Source of the DNA: Paenarthrobacter nitroguajacolicus
Lineage (GTDB): Bacteria > Actinomycetota > Actinomycetes > Actinomycetales > Micrococcaceae
Direction: 5' to 3'
DNA length: 55,576 bases
Assembly (NCBI RefSeq): GCF_029952445.1
Contig: NZ_JAQPPK010000031.1
Location: 1-55,576, forward strand
The notes beneath the pieces are model-generated. The model was not told the DNA's origin. It did no database searches and saw only the letters and a program-made list of their open reading frames with translations. Every line of letters begins with the position of its first letter. Within the stretch, counting starts at the first letter, position 1. Shown here piece after piece: positions 8,252-14,429 of this stretch. The position numbers were made by a program, and so were the translations under genes.

Positions 8252-9019
8252 ATGAGCAACCCTCCATACCCGCCGTCGAACCCGGGCGACCCCAACCAGC
8301 CCGAGCAGCCGGGCGCCCAGCCCGCATCGCCCCAGTATGGCCAGCAGTCCCAGCCGCCCGCGGCACCGCAATACGGCCAACAGTCCCAGCCTCCCGCGGC
8401 ACCGCAATACGGCCAGCAGTCCCAGCCACCGGCAGCGCCGCAGTACGGGCAGCCCGCGGCGCCCCAGTACGGCCAGCCGGCAGCACCCCAGTACGGCCAA
8501 CCCGGTGCCTCGCCCTACGGCCAGGCTCCCCAGTACGGTCAGGACACCAACTGGCCGAGCCAGCAGCCCGGTCCGTCCACGGTCCCCCAGATGGTCAATA
8601 CCGCCTTCTGGTTGATCGTCGGTGCAGGAGCCGTCTGGCTGATCTCCATCATCATCTCCATGGCAGCGGTCAACGATCCCTCCTTCAGGAGCATGTTCGA
8701 GGACCAACTGTCGGCCGGCGGCGCTGATGTCCGCTTCGAGGACGTTCAGGGCTTCATTGTGGGCGTCATGGTGGCACTGGGCGTCATCGGCGCCGGCTTG
8801 TATGCGCTGGTTGCCATCAACGTCCGCAAGGGCCGCAACTGGGCACGCATCCTTGGTACAGTCCTCGCTGCCCTGTCGATCTTCGCCCTGGTGCCGCTGA
8901 GCCTGGCGTCGCTTTCAGCCTTGCTCGGTATCGTGGCGATCGTCCTGTTGTACCTGCCGGCGTCGGCTCCGTACTTCCGGAAGACTCCGCAGTTCGGCAA
9001 CCCGTACCAGGGCCGCTAA
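8252..9019 (+). CDS. Membrane protein with PQYGQ repeats (paralog 2)
   Basis: A 255-residue protein of unknown function. Residues 1-110 are almost entirely Pro, Gln, Ala, Tyr and Gly, with at least seven copies of an APQYGQ-type unit at period 5-10 residues. Such tails are common on actinobacterial membrane proteins and may be disordered. The rest has about four helices, the first MVNTAFWLIVGAGAVWLISI. The segment NVRKGRNWARILGTVLAALS matches the equivalent loop of the gene at 7270. AAGGA lies seven bases before the ATG. It converges on rex. Confidence 0.85.
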   Translation: MSNPPYPPSNPGDPNQPEQPGAQPASPQYGQQSQPPAAPQYGQQSQPPAAPQYGQQSQPPAAPQYGQPAAPQYGQPAAPQYGQPGASPYGQAPQYGQDTNWPSQQPGPSTVPQMVNTAFWLIVGAGAVWLISIIISMAAVNDPSFRSMFEDQLSAGGADVRFEDVQGFIVGVMVALGVIGAGLYALVAINVRKGRNWARILGTVLAALSIFALVPLSLASLSALLGIVAIVLLYLPASAPYFRKTPQFGNPYQGR

Positions 9020-9067
9020 GCGGTAGGCTTCCTACACACCACCAAGGGGCGCGGACTCCGGCAAAGG

Positions 9068-9775
9068 CTAAACAGCCTGGCCCGGTGTCTGTGCCCTTTG
9101 TGCGTGGTAGGCCAGAATCTGGAGTTCGGTGGCCATGTCCACTTTTCGCAGATTCACGTGCGGCGGGACCTGCAGGAGCACTGGCGCGAAGCTCAGGATG
9201 CTCCTGATTCCGGCTGCGATCACACGGTCACATACCGCCTGCGCCACGGTAGCCGGAAGCGCGAGCACCACCATGTTTGTATGTGTTCGTTCAAGGACCC
9301 GCTCAAGTTCGGCTGAATCGCTGACGCGCAGCCAACCTACCTCATTGCCGATCACCATGGGGTCGGCGTCGAAGATGGCCACGACGTCGAAACCTCGGGA
9401 CTCAAAGCCGCCGTACCGGGCGAGGGCCTTGCCAAGGTTACCGGCACCCACAATTGCCACTTTCCAGTCATGGGTCAGGCCCAGGGCGGCGGCAATGTGG
9501 CGGCTCAGATATTGGACCTCATACCCGACGCCCCGAGTTCCGTAAGAGCCGACGTAGGAAAGGTCCTTGCGGAGAGTCGAGGAACTAACGCCTGATGCTT
9601 CGGCCAGCGCTTCGGAGGAGACGCGCTCCACTCCTTCGGCCAGAAGCGAGTTCAGCGCACGCAAATAGAGGGTCATCCGGGCCACAGCCGCGGGCGGGAT
9701 CTGCTTGGCGGCAGGTTCGTTGTCCCCGGATATAGCTTCCGCGGACGGTTCCAGCGCAGTCACGGTATTCTCCAT
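9068..9775 (-). CDS. rex: Redox-sensing transcriptional repressor Rex
   Basis: A 235-residue Rex protein, which senses the NADH/NAD+ ratio and represses respiratory and fermentative genes when NADH is low. The N-terminal winged helix is recognisable (RMTLYLRALNSLLAEG, then ASGVSSSTLRKDLSYVGSYG). The Rossmann domain begins at VAIVGAGNLGKALARYGGF. The distal part ATELQILAYHAQR fits the domain-swapped C-terminal helix. The start used is the ATG at 9775; in-frame TTG codons near 9823 would add 16 atypical residues. It follows the glutaredoxin gene on the same strand. In Streptomyces rex precedes hemA; here it is followed by a convergent unrelated gene. Confidence 0.96.
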   Translation of the reverse strand: MENTVTALEPSAEAISGDNEPAAKQIPPAAVARMTLYLRALNSLLAEGVERVSSEALAEASGVSSSTLRKDLSYVGSYGTRGVGYEVQYLSRHIAAALGLTHDWKVAIVGAGNLGKALARYGGFESRGFDVVAIFDADPMVIGNEVGWLRVSDSAELERVLERTHTNMVVLALPATVAQAVCDRVIAAGIRSILSFAPVLLQVPPHVNLRKVDMATELQILAYHAQRAQTPGQAV

Positions 9776-9851
9776 TGCGTCGCTTTGTTGTTCCACTCTA
9801 TGACCCCCGGCCGGACTCAACAAAAGCCACTACATACAGGCAACTCCACGC

Positions 9852-10106
9852 TCAGCCCGCCAAGGCTTTCTTCAAGGTGCGGGTCAGCCGGTCCTCGTCA
9901 ATCTTCCAAAAATCGCGCTGAACACCGTTCACCAGGACCACCGGAATCTCTTCCGCGTAGCGTTCCTGAAGTTGGGGGTCGCCGTCGATTGCCTGCTCGG
10001 TCCAGGTGATTCCAAGGTTCGCTGTAACGCGCTCGACGGCGGCGCGAGCCGCCGTGCAGAGGTGGCAGTCAGCTTTGGTGAGGAGAACGACGTCGGGAAT
10101 AGCCAT
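9852..10106 (-). CDS. Glutaredoxin family protein
   Basis: An 84-residue glutaredoxin/DUF836-like thiol protein. The redox motif CHLC is at Cys14-Cys17, after the first beta strand (VVLLTKAD), and the cis-proline is in EEIPVVLVNG. Small proteins of this kind often precede rex or hemA in Actinobacteria; the similar Rv0508 lies next to hemA. It is 76 bases upstream of rex on the same strand and probably cotranscribed. The start is the ATG at 10106; upstream in-frame codons enter repeat DNA. Confidence 0.9.
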   Translation of the reverse strand: MAIPDVVLLTKADCHLCTAARAAVERVTANLGITWTEQAIDGDPQLQERYAEEIPVVLVNGVQRDFWKIDEDRLTRTLKKALAG

Positions 10107-10150
10107 GTGATTAAAGGTAACCGCCCGCGATCCCCCTCCAGCAACCATCT

Positions 10151-10295
10151 CTCACATCCCACCCCCTCCAGCCGGACCCTCACTCACATCCCACCCCCTC
10201 CCGCCGGACCCTCACTCACATCCCACCCCCTCCCGCCGGACCCTCACTCACATCCCACCCCCTCCAACAACCATCTCTCACATCCCACCCCCGGG
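10151..10295 (+). repeat. Minisatellite: five copies, 32-base period
   Basis: The 19-mer CTCACATCCCACCCCCTCC recurs at 10151, 10183, 10215, 10247 and 10277 (spacing 32, 32, 32, 30; the last copy runs into CCCGGGGG). Between cores lies a GCCGGACCCTCA-type spacer that is nearly invariant, so it is a tandem repeat and not an array with unique spacers. A degenerate relative (CATCACATCCCACCCCTTT) lies at about 11173 after the HAD gene. It fills the gap between the glutaredoxin and HAD genes. Confidence 0.9.
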
Positions 10296-10349
10296 GGCAT
10301 TCCCGTGCGCCCTCAACGCGGGGTACCGGCAATTGACTAGACTCAAGGC

Positions 10350-11168
10350 ATGCCCGAGGAGAAGAACGCCGCTGTGGCCGGAGCTGCCGAAGCGCAGAAG
10401 CACACCGGTGAAGCTGCTTTCTTCGACGTCGACAACACCTTGATGAAGGGCGCGAGCCTCTTCCACGTGGCACGTAAAATGTACGAACGCAAAGCCTTCA
10501 CTTTGCCGCAGGCGGCCGGTTTCGCCTGGAAACAGTTCAAGTTTGTGATGCGTGGCGAAAATATGGAGGACGTCCACGCCGTTCGCGACTCTGCCCTGAC
10601 TCTGGCCGCCGGCATCACCGTTGATGACATCAAAGCCTTGGGCGAAGAGGTCTACGACGAAATGATCGAGTCCCGCATCTGGCCTGGTACCAAAGCCCTG
10701 GCCGAGCAGCACCTGAGAGTTGGCCGCAAGGTTTGGCTGGTAACGGCGACGCCCATCGAGGTCGCGACAGTAATTTCCACACGGCTTGGCCTGACCGGCG
10801 CTTTGGGCACAGTCGGCGAGGTACATGAAGGCATGTATACGGGGAAGCTAGTCGGCGATATTTTGCACGGACCCGCCAAGGCAGTTGCGGTCCAGTTGGT
10901 CGCCGAACGCGAGGGACTTGATCTGGACCACTGCTGGGCATACAGCGATTCCGCAAACGACATTCCGCTTTTGACCATGGTGGGGCATCCCGTGGTCATA
11001 AATCCTGATGCCAAGCTGCGACGGCATGCCCGCGACCACAACTGGCCTGTGTATGACTTTCGCTCCGGTCGCCGGGCAGCAACTCTCGGCCTCAAAGCCG
11101 CCACTGTCGGTGGGGCGATTTACGGTCTGTGGCGCGGCTTCTCACGCTTCCGCGGCCCCCGCCTCTAA
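10350..11168 (+). CDS. HAD-IB family hydrolase (SerB-like phosphatase)
   Basis: A 272-residue HAD superfamily, subfamily IB protein. Motif I is FDVDNTLMKG (nucleophile Asp26, acid Asp28), motif II is VTATPIEVA and motif III/IV is AYSDSANDIPLL. The cap between motifs I and II is helical. A Lys/Ala-rich 20-residue N-terminal tail precedes the domain and a basic C-terminal tail follows. SerB-like proteins make serine from phosphoserine, but this subfamily also includes lipid-phosphate and PHO-like phosphatases, so the substrate is open. The homologous Rv0505c sits in the same neighbourhood as the glutaredoxin in mycobacteria. Confidence 0.9.
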   Translation: MPEEKNAAVAGAAEAQKHTGEAAFFDVDNTLMKGASLFHVARKMYERKAFTLPQAAGFAWKQFKFVMRGENMEDVHAVRDSALTLAAGITVDDIKALGEEVYDEMIESRIWPGTKALAEQHLRVGRKVWLVTATPIEVATVISTRLGLTGALGTVGEVHEGMYTGKLVGDILHGPAKAVAVQLVAEREGLDLDHCWAYSDSANDIPLLTMVGHPVVINPDAKLRRHARDHNWPVYDFRSGRRAATLGLKAATVGGAIYGLWRGFSRFRGPRL

Positions 11169-11315
11169 CCCTCCATCACATCCCACCCCTTTCCCACCAT
11201 CCCTGTCTCACAAATCCGCCCTTTCCGGGGATCCCTACCGCAAATGATGAGCCGCATCTCCCGGCCCTGTGGATAACTTCTGCGCCGATGGGCAGTGGTG
11301 GGAAACAATGCCGGT

Positions 11316-12278
11316 ATGCAGAAACCGTCACCCCTTCCCGTTGCCCTGGCCTCCGTTCCTTTCACACTCGAGGAAGCCGCAACCGCCGGGCTGAAACAGA
11401 GGCAACTTTCCAAACGAATCAGCATCGAGAACGTCAGCAGGGGTATACACCGACCTGTTGCCTGGGCCTTTGACTTAACGGAGGCTGCCCGCACTCTTTC
11501 GGCCGCAACCCCGGGCGCGTGGATATCCCACGTGACTGCAGCCAGGTTGCACGGGCTCTACCTGCCTCCGTGGCTCGCGGACTCAAACGAATTGCACCTG
11601 AGCAAGCCACGGAGGCTTCCCTCGGTCCGACGCCGCGGCATAACCGGACACACTGTGACTGTCAAAGATGATGAGGTTGAGTTCACCAACGGTATGTGGA
11701 TCAGTACCCGGGCAAGGACCTGGTTGGACTTGGCGAGGCAATTGCCGTTGAAGGATCTGGTGTGTGTTGGTGACCAAATCATCCGCATCCCCAGACCCGA
11801 GTTCGAAAACCGGGACAGGCCTTTCGGTTCCATCGGAGAACTCCAGGCAATGGTTGAACAGCACAAGAACCTTCAGGGTGTTGTCCGAGCACGCGATGCC
11901 CTGGATTTAATGCGCGTAGGCTCAGACTCCGTTCCGGAATCGCTGCTGCGCCTGGCCATGGTGGACGCCGGCATATCGGAGCCCGATCTTCAGGTGCGGC
12001 TCCGTCCGGACGATCCGTTCTCGCCTTCGGCGGACCTCGGCCTTCGCGAGCGCAGGCTCGCTATTCAGTACGACGGCGGCCATCACCTTGAACAGGAACA
12101 GATGTTTAGGGATCGACGCCGTGACAAGGCCTTTGAATCGGCAGGCTGGACGGTTCTCGTCTTCAGTCAGGAGGACTTGGCGGACGGCTTTGCCCGTGCA
12201 ATAGGACGAATCAAGCAGGCGCTAAGGAATGCTTGGATCGATCCCGCTATAGGTTCGGGGTTTGCGGCAGGCCGGTGA
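11316..12278 (+). CDS. AbiEi-like N-terminus with Vsr/DUF559-type nuclease fold
   Basis: A 320-residue protein of a lineage common in Actinobacteria. The first 190 residues resemble the AbiEi-antitoxin-like/winged region annotated in such proteins, including SHVTAARLHGLYLP. The C-terminal 80 residues look like a very-short-patch-repair or DUF559 type PD-(D/E)XK fold: RRLAIQYDGGHHLEQ, then RDRRRDKAFESAGW, then TVLVFSQEDL. The Asp in QYDGGHH is the probable metal ligand. No partner toxin gene is adjacent. The ATG at 11316 is preferred over a GTG at 11295. A TGTGGATAAC sequence lies just upstream. Function unknown; nuclease activity is inferred from fold only. Confidence 0.75.
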   Translation: MQKPSPLPVALASVPFTLEEAATAGLKQRQLSKRISIENVSRGIHRPVAWAFDLTEAARTLSAATPGAWISHVTAARLHGLYLPPWLADSNELHLSKPRRLPSVRRRGITGHTVTVKDDEVEFTNGMWISTRARTWLDLARQLPLKDLVCVGDQIIRIPRPEFENRDRPFGSIGELQAMVEQHKNLQGVVRARDALDLMRVGSDSVPESLLRLAMVDAGISEPDLQVRLRPDDPFSPSADLGLRERRLAIQYDGGHHLEQEQMFRDRRRDKAFESAGWTVLVFSQEDLADGFARAIGRIKQALRNAWIDPAIGSGFAAGR

Positions 12279-12372
12279 GAGAGGAACCCACCCAACAGGC
12301 GCACACCTGAGAGAGGAACCCACCCAAGGGGCGCACACCTGAGAGAGGAACCCACCCAAGGGGCGCACACCT
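12277..12372 (+). repeat. 32-bp tandem repeat, three full copies
   Basis: A unit starting GAGAGAGGAACCCACCCAA and ending GCGCACACCT occurs at 12277-12308, 12309-12340 and 12341-12372; a partial GAGAGAG follows. Copies two and three are identical and copy one differs at three or four bases. The array begins on the last two bases of the upstream stop codon, as the array at 7968 also does. Confidence 0.9.
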
Positions 12373-12445
12373 GAGAGAGCGTCGGGGATGCAAAAATGCC
12401 CGCCACCTCGAAAGGCAACGGGCATTCACGCTTGATGAAGTATCT

Positions 12446-12544
12446 CTACTTCTTATTGCGGCGCTGGTGGCGGGTCTTGCGAAGCAGCTTGCGGTGCTTC
12501 TTCTTGGCCATACGCTTGCGGCGCTTCTTAATAACTGAACCCAC
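12446..12544 (-). CDS. 30S ribosomal protein bS22 (AURKAIP1/COX24-domain)
   Basis: A 32-residue, extremely basic protein. It starts with GTG (12544), reads MGSVIKKRRKRMAKKKHRK, continues LLRKTRHQRR and ends NKK. This is the highly conserved actinobacterial small-subunit protein bS22, seen in mycobacterial ribosomes near the decoding centre. AAGGA (12551-12555) is six bases before the GTG. It follows the BldC-like gene on the same strand, the arrangement known for Rv0500A/Rv0500B. Recognition is by nearly invariant sequence. Confidence 0.95.
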   Translation of the reverse strand: MGSVIKKRRKRMAKKKHRKLLRKTRHQRRNKK

Positions 12545-12707
12545 GAAAGTTCCTTACAAACTAGAAGTTCCTGTCTGTTGGAACACATCCGCGGAAGCAG
12601 ACAGTACAACTGACAGATTCTTACATTGACGTAAAACGTTCCTTAACAGAGTACCGCTTCAAAGGGGTACCCCATGACCACGGTCCGCTGAACGGACCCC
12701 GGCAGCC

Positions 12708-12920
12708 TCAGGCCGTCTCGGATTGTCCGTCAACCACAGCACCTTTGAGGTACTGGGCCACGGCTTCCTCCGGCACCCTGAAAGAACGGCCAAACCGGAC
12801 GGCCGGCATTTCTCCTGAGTGGACCAGGCGGTACACGGTCATTTTGGAAACACGCAGGACGTCGGCCACTTCAGCCACCGTCATGAAACGCGCATTCGAG
12901 AAGTTAGTCTCCGCGGACAT
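12708..12920 (-). CDS. BldC-like helix-turn-helix regulator (MerR/excisionase-type)
   Basis: A 70-residue single-domain DNA-binding protein. The winged helix-turn-helix is FMTVAEVADVLRVSKMTVYR, then LVHSGEMPAVRFGRSFRVPE, close to Streptomyces BldC and mycobacterial Rv0500A. BldC binds direct repeats cooperatively to control development; the role in non-sporulating Micrococcaceae is unknown. AAGGA lies upstream of the ATG. A good promoter is at 13008-13036. Downstream comes a GGTCCG-CGGACC hairpin (12682-12698) without a T-run, then bS22. Confidence 0.9.
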   Translation of the reverse strand: MSAETNFSNARFMTVAEVADVLRVSKMTVYRLVHSGEMPAVRFGRSFRVPEEAVAQYLKGAVVDGQSETA

Positions 12921-13007
12921 TTCCCATATTCCTTTGCTCTCAGCCGACTAGGACACCCCCAGGAACGGTGTGACGATGCTGAGCCATCAAACAACCATGT
13001 GCTAGAT

Positions 13008-13036
13008 ACTCTAGAGGCTGATGGGGCCAATGTGAA
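13008..13036 (-). promoter_or_regulatory. Putative promoter of the bldC-like gene
   Basis: On the minus strand TTCACA (13031-13036) and TAGAGT (13008-13013) are separated by 17 bases, in good agreement with a SigA-type promoter. The transcript would start near 13001, giving an 80-base leader. Confidence 0.5.
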
Positions 13037-13058
13037 AGCTTTTCGGTGAAGTGGGATG

Positions 13059-14210
13059 CTACTCCCCCAACGCAGCTCCCGAGACGGCCCGACGCTTCCG
13101 GGCGGACGCAGCCAACTGCTCCAAGACCGACGCCGTGACATCCCATTCCATGCAGGCGTCGGTGACACTCTGGCCGTAGACGAGCTCCTGCTCACCGGAC
13201 AACTGTTTGGTAACGTCCAGGTTCTGCGCCCCACCGACCAGGAAGCTCTCCAGCATCACACCGGCGACGGGAGAGGAAGCGCCGGCTTCGAGTTGAGCTC
13301 CGATTTCCAAGGCAACCTCAGCCTGGCGGTGGTGGCTCTTGCCGCTGTTGGCGTGGCTGGCATCCACGATCAGTCGCGGGTTGAGGCCCTTGGCTGCGAG
13401 CTTGGCGGACGCAGATGCAACATCGGCGGCGGAGTAGTTCGGACCCTTGCGCCCGCCCCGGAGAATGACGTGGGTGTCAGGGTTTCCCGACGTCGCAACC
13501 AGAGCTGCGCGGCCGTCGTCGTCGATTCCCAGGAAGGCTTGCTCCGCGGCAGAGGCGCCGCAAGCGTCGATCGCCACCTGGAGGTCGCCGTCCGTGCCGT
13601 TCTTGAACCCGATGGGCATGGACAGTCCGGAGGCGAGCTGGCGGTGGATCTGGCTTTCCGTGGTCCGGGCGCCGATCGCACCCCACGAGACGAGGTCGGC
13701 CATGTACTGCGGGCTGATCGGCTCAAGGAACTCCGTGGCGGTGGGCAGCCCCAGGGCAGTGACCTGCTTCAGGAAGCCACGGGCTGCGCGGAGGCCCGCG
13801 GCGATGTCGTGGCTGCCGTCCAAGTGGGGATCGTTGATGAGGCCCTTCCAACCGACAGTGGTGCGCGGCTTCTCGAAGTACGTCCGCATGACCACCAGCA
13901 GGTCCTCCTTGTGCTTCTCCGCCTGGCTGACCAACCTGCGGGCGTACTCAAGCCCGGCCTTGGGGTCGTGGATGGAGCAGGGACCAACGATCACCAGCAG
14001 GCGGTCGTCCACACCGTCCATGATGGCGCGGACCTGGTCGCGGCCGCGGTCGACGACGGCAGCCGAGCGGGCGTCCAGCGGCAGCTCAGCGATGAGGTCC
14101 TGGGGTGCCGGAAGCGGCTCGAAGCGGGCCACCCGCAAGTTGGAGGTAGCGGGCTGGGTGGGATCGCTGGATTCGAGCGATTCGGTGGATTCTGCGGCGA
14201 TGCTGGTCAT
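13059..14210 (-). CDS. aroF: DAHP synthase, class I (AroF/G/H type)
   Basis: This 383-residue 3-deoxy-7-phosphoheptulonate synthase joins phosphoenolpyruvate and erythrose-4-phosphate in the first step of the shikimate pathway. Diagnostic segments are VGPCSIHD (metal Cys), RTTESQIHR, GFKNGTDG, and DASHANSGKSHHR with the metal His and active-site Lys. The N-terminal 30 residues are Ser/Thr-rich. It is the AroG-type class I enzyme, not the plant-like class II form also found in Actinobacteria. Upstream lie an aromatic leader peptide and hairpins (14211-14383), so synthesis is probably coupled to aminoacyl-tRNA supply. AGGA lies nine bases before the ATG. Confidence 0.96.
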   Translation of the reverse strand: MTSIAAESTESLESSDPTQPATSNLRVARFEPLPAPQDLIAELPLDARSAAVVDRGRDQVRAIMDGVDDRLLVIVGPCSIHDPKAGLEYARRLVSQAEKHKEDLLVVMRTYFEKPRTTVGWKGLINDPHLDGSHDIAAGLRAARGFLKQVTALGLPTATEFLEPISPQYMADLVSWGAIGARTTESQIHRQLASGLSMPIGFKNGTDGDLQVAIDACGASAAEQAFLGIDDDGRAALVATSGNPDTHVILRGGRKGPNYSAADVASASAKLAAKGLNPRLIVDASHANSGKSHHRQAEVALEIGAQLEAGASSPVAGVMLESFLVGGAQNLDVTKQLSGEQELVYGQSVTDACMEWDVTASVLEQLAASARKRRAVSGAALGE

Positions 14211-14323
14211 TTTTGGGTCCTGTCCGGGATACGGAGCGGGCCCCTTTTCAGAACCCGCCGGATATGGCGAAGGGCAGAGAATGATCTCTGCCCTGTTGGC
14301 TCTGAAGGAAAGTTGGATGCGTG
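14211..14323 (-). promoter_or_regulatory. Attenuator-like RNA leader of DAHP synthase with competing hairpins
   Basis: On the minus strand between leader peptide and gene, several pairings are visible. GTTGGCTCTG (14354-14345, inside the leader) pairs with CAGAGCCAAC (14304-14295). AGGGCAGAG (14294-14286) pairs with CTCTGCCCT (14279-14271) around six bases. GCGGGTTCTG (14258-14249) can pair either with GGGGCCCGC (14244-14236) or, through GGGTTCTG, with CAGGACCC next to the start codon, which would hide the AGGA ribosome site. GGGGCCCGC also occurs inside the leader at 14342-14334. No T-run follows any stem, favouring control of translation over Rho-independent termination. Confidence 0.65.
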
Positions 14324-14383
14324 TCAGTTAGACGCGGGCCCCTCCAGAGCCAACGAAAAATACGCATACCAACGGTTTGTCAT
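14324..14383 (-). CDS. Aromatic leader peptide of DAHP synthase
   Basis: A 19-codon frame, MTNRWYAYFSLALEGPASN, with stop TGA at 14326-14324. Codons 5-9 read Trp-Tyr-Ala-Tyr-Phe, so all three aromatic amino acids made by the downstream pathway are represented in a run. This is the hallmark of a ribosome-stalling attenuation peptide. No Shine-Dalgarno is present, but a promoter (14390-14419) places transcription start at or within a base or two of the ATG, so the peptide is probably translated leaderless. Ribosome stalling at codons 5-9 would cover 14357-14371, just before the segment that pairs with 14304-14295. Confidence 0.8.
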   Translation of the reverse strand: MTNRWYAYFSLALEGPASN

Positions 14384-14389
14384 AGCCAC

Positions 14390-14419
14390 ACCATAACCGG
14401 ACAAACTCAAACCCGGCAA
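14390..14419 (-). promoter_or_regulatory. Putative promoter of leader peptide and DAHP synthase
   Basis: TTGCCG (14414-14419) and TATGGT (14390-14395) lie 18 bases apart on the minus strand. The -10 box ends six bases before the leader ATG, which predicts a leaderless transcript. Confidence 0.5.
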
Positions 14420-14429
14420 ATTGCGTCCA

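Noticed and set aside
11268..11276. Perfect DnaA-box-like TGTGGATAA
   Set aside because: Single copy, no cluster, no dnaA/dnaN/gyr genes or AT-rich stretch nearby; not an origin.
10151..12372. Repeat arrays with CRISPR-like period of 32
   Set aside because: The units are contiguous and the intervening bases are repeated too, so there are no unique spacers, and no cas genes are present.
12664..12673. GGGGTACCCC palindrome between bldC-like and bS22 genes
   Set aside because: Short palindrome expected by chance in GC-rich DNA; no partner site.
14271..14294. AGGGCAGAG/CTCTGCCCT hairpin as a Rho-independent terminator
   Set aside because: No T-run after the stem on the minus strand; kept only as part of the attenuator model.
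13056..14396. 446-codon plus-strand frame opposite DAHP synthase
   Set aside because: Antisense shadow over a conserved enzyme and its leader.
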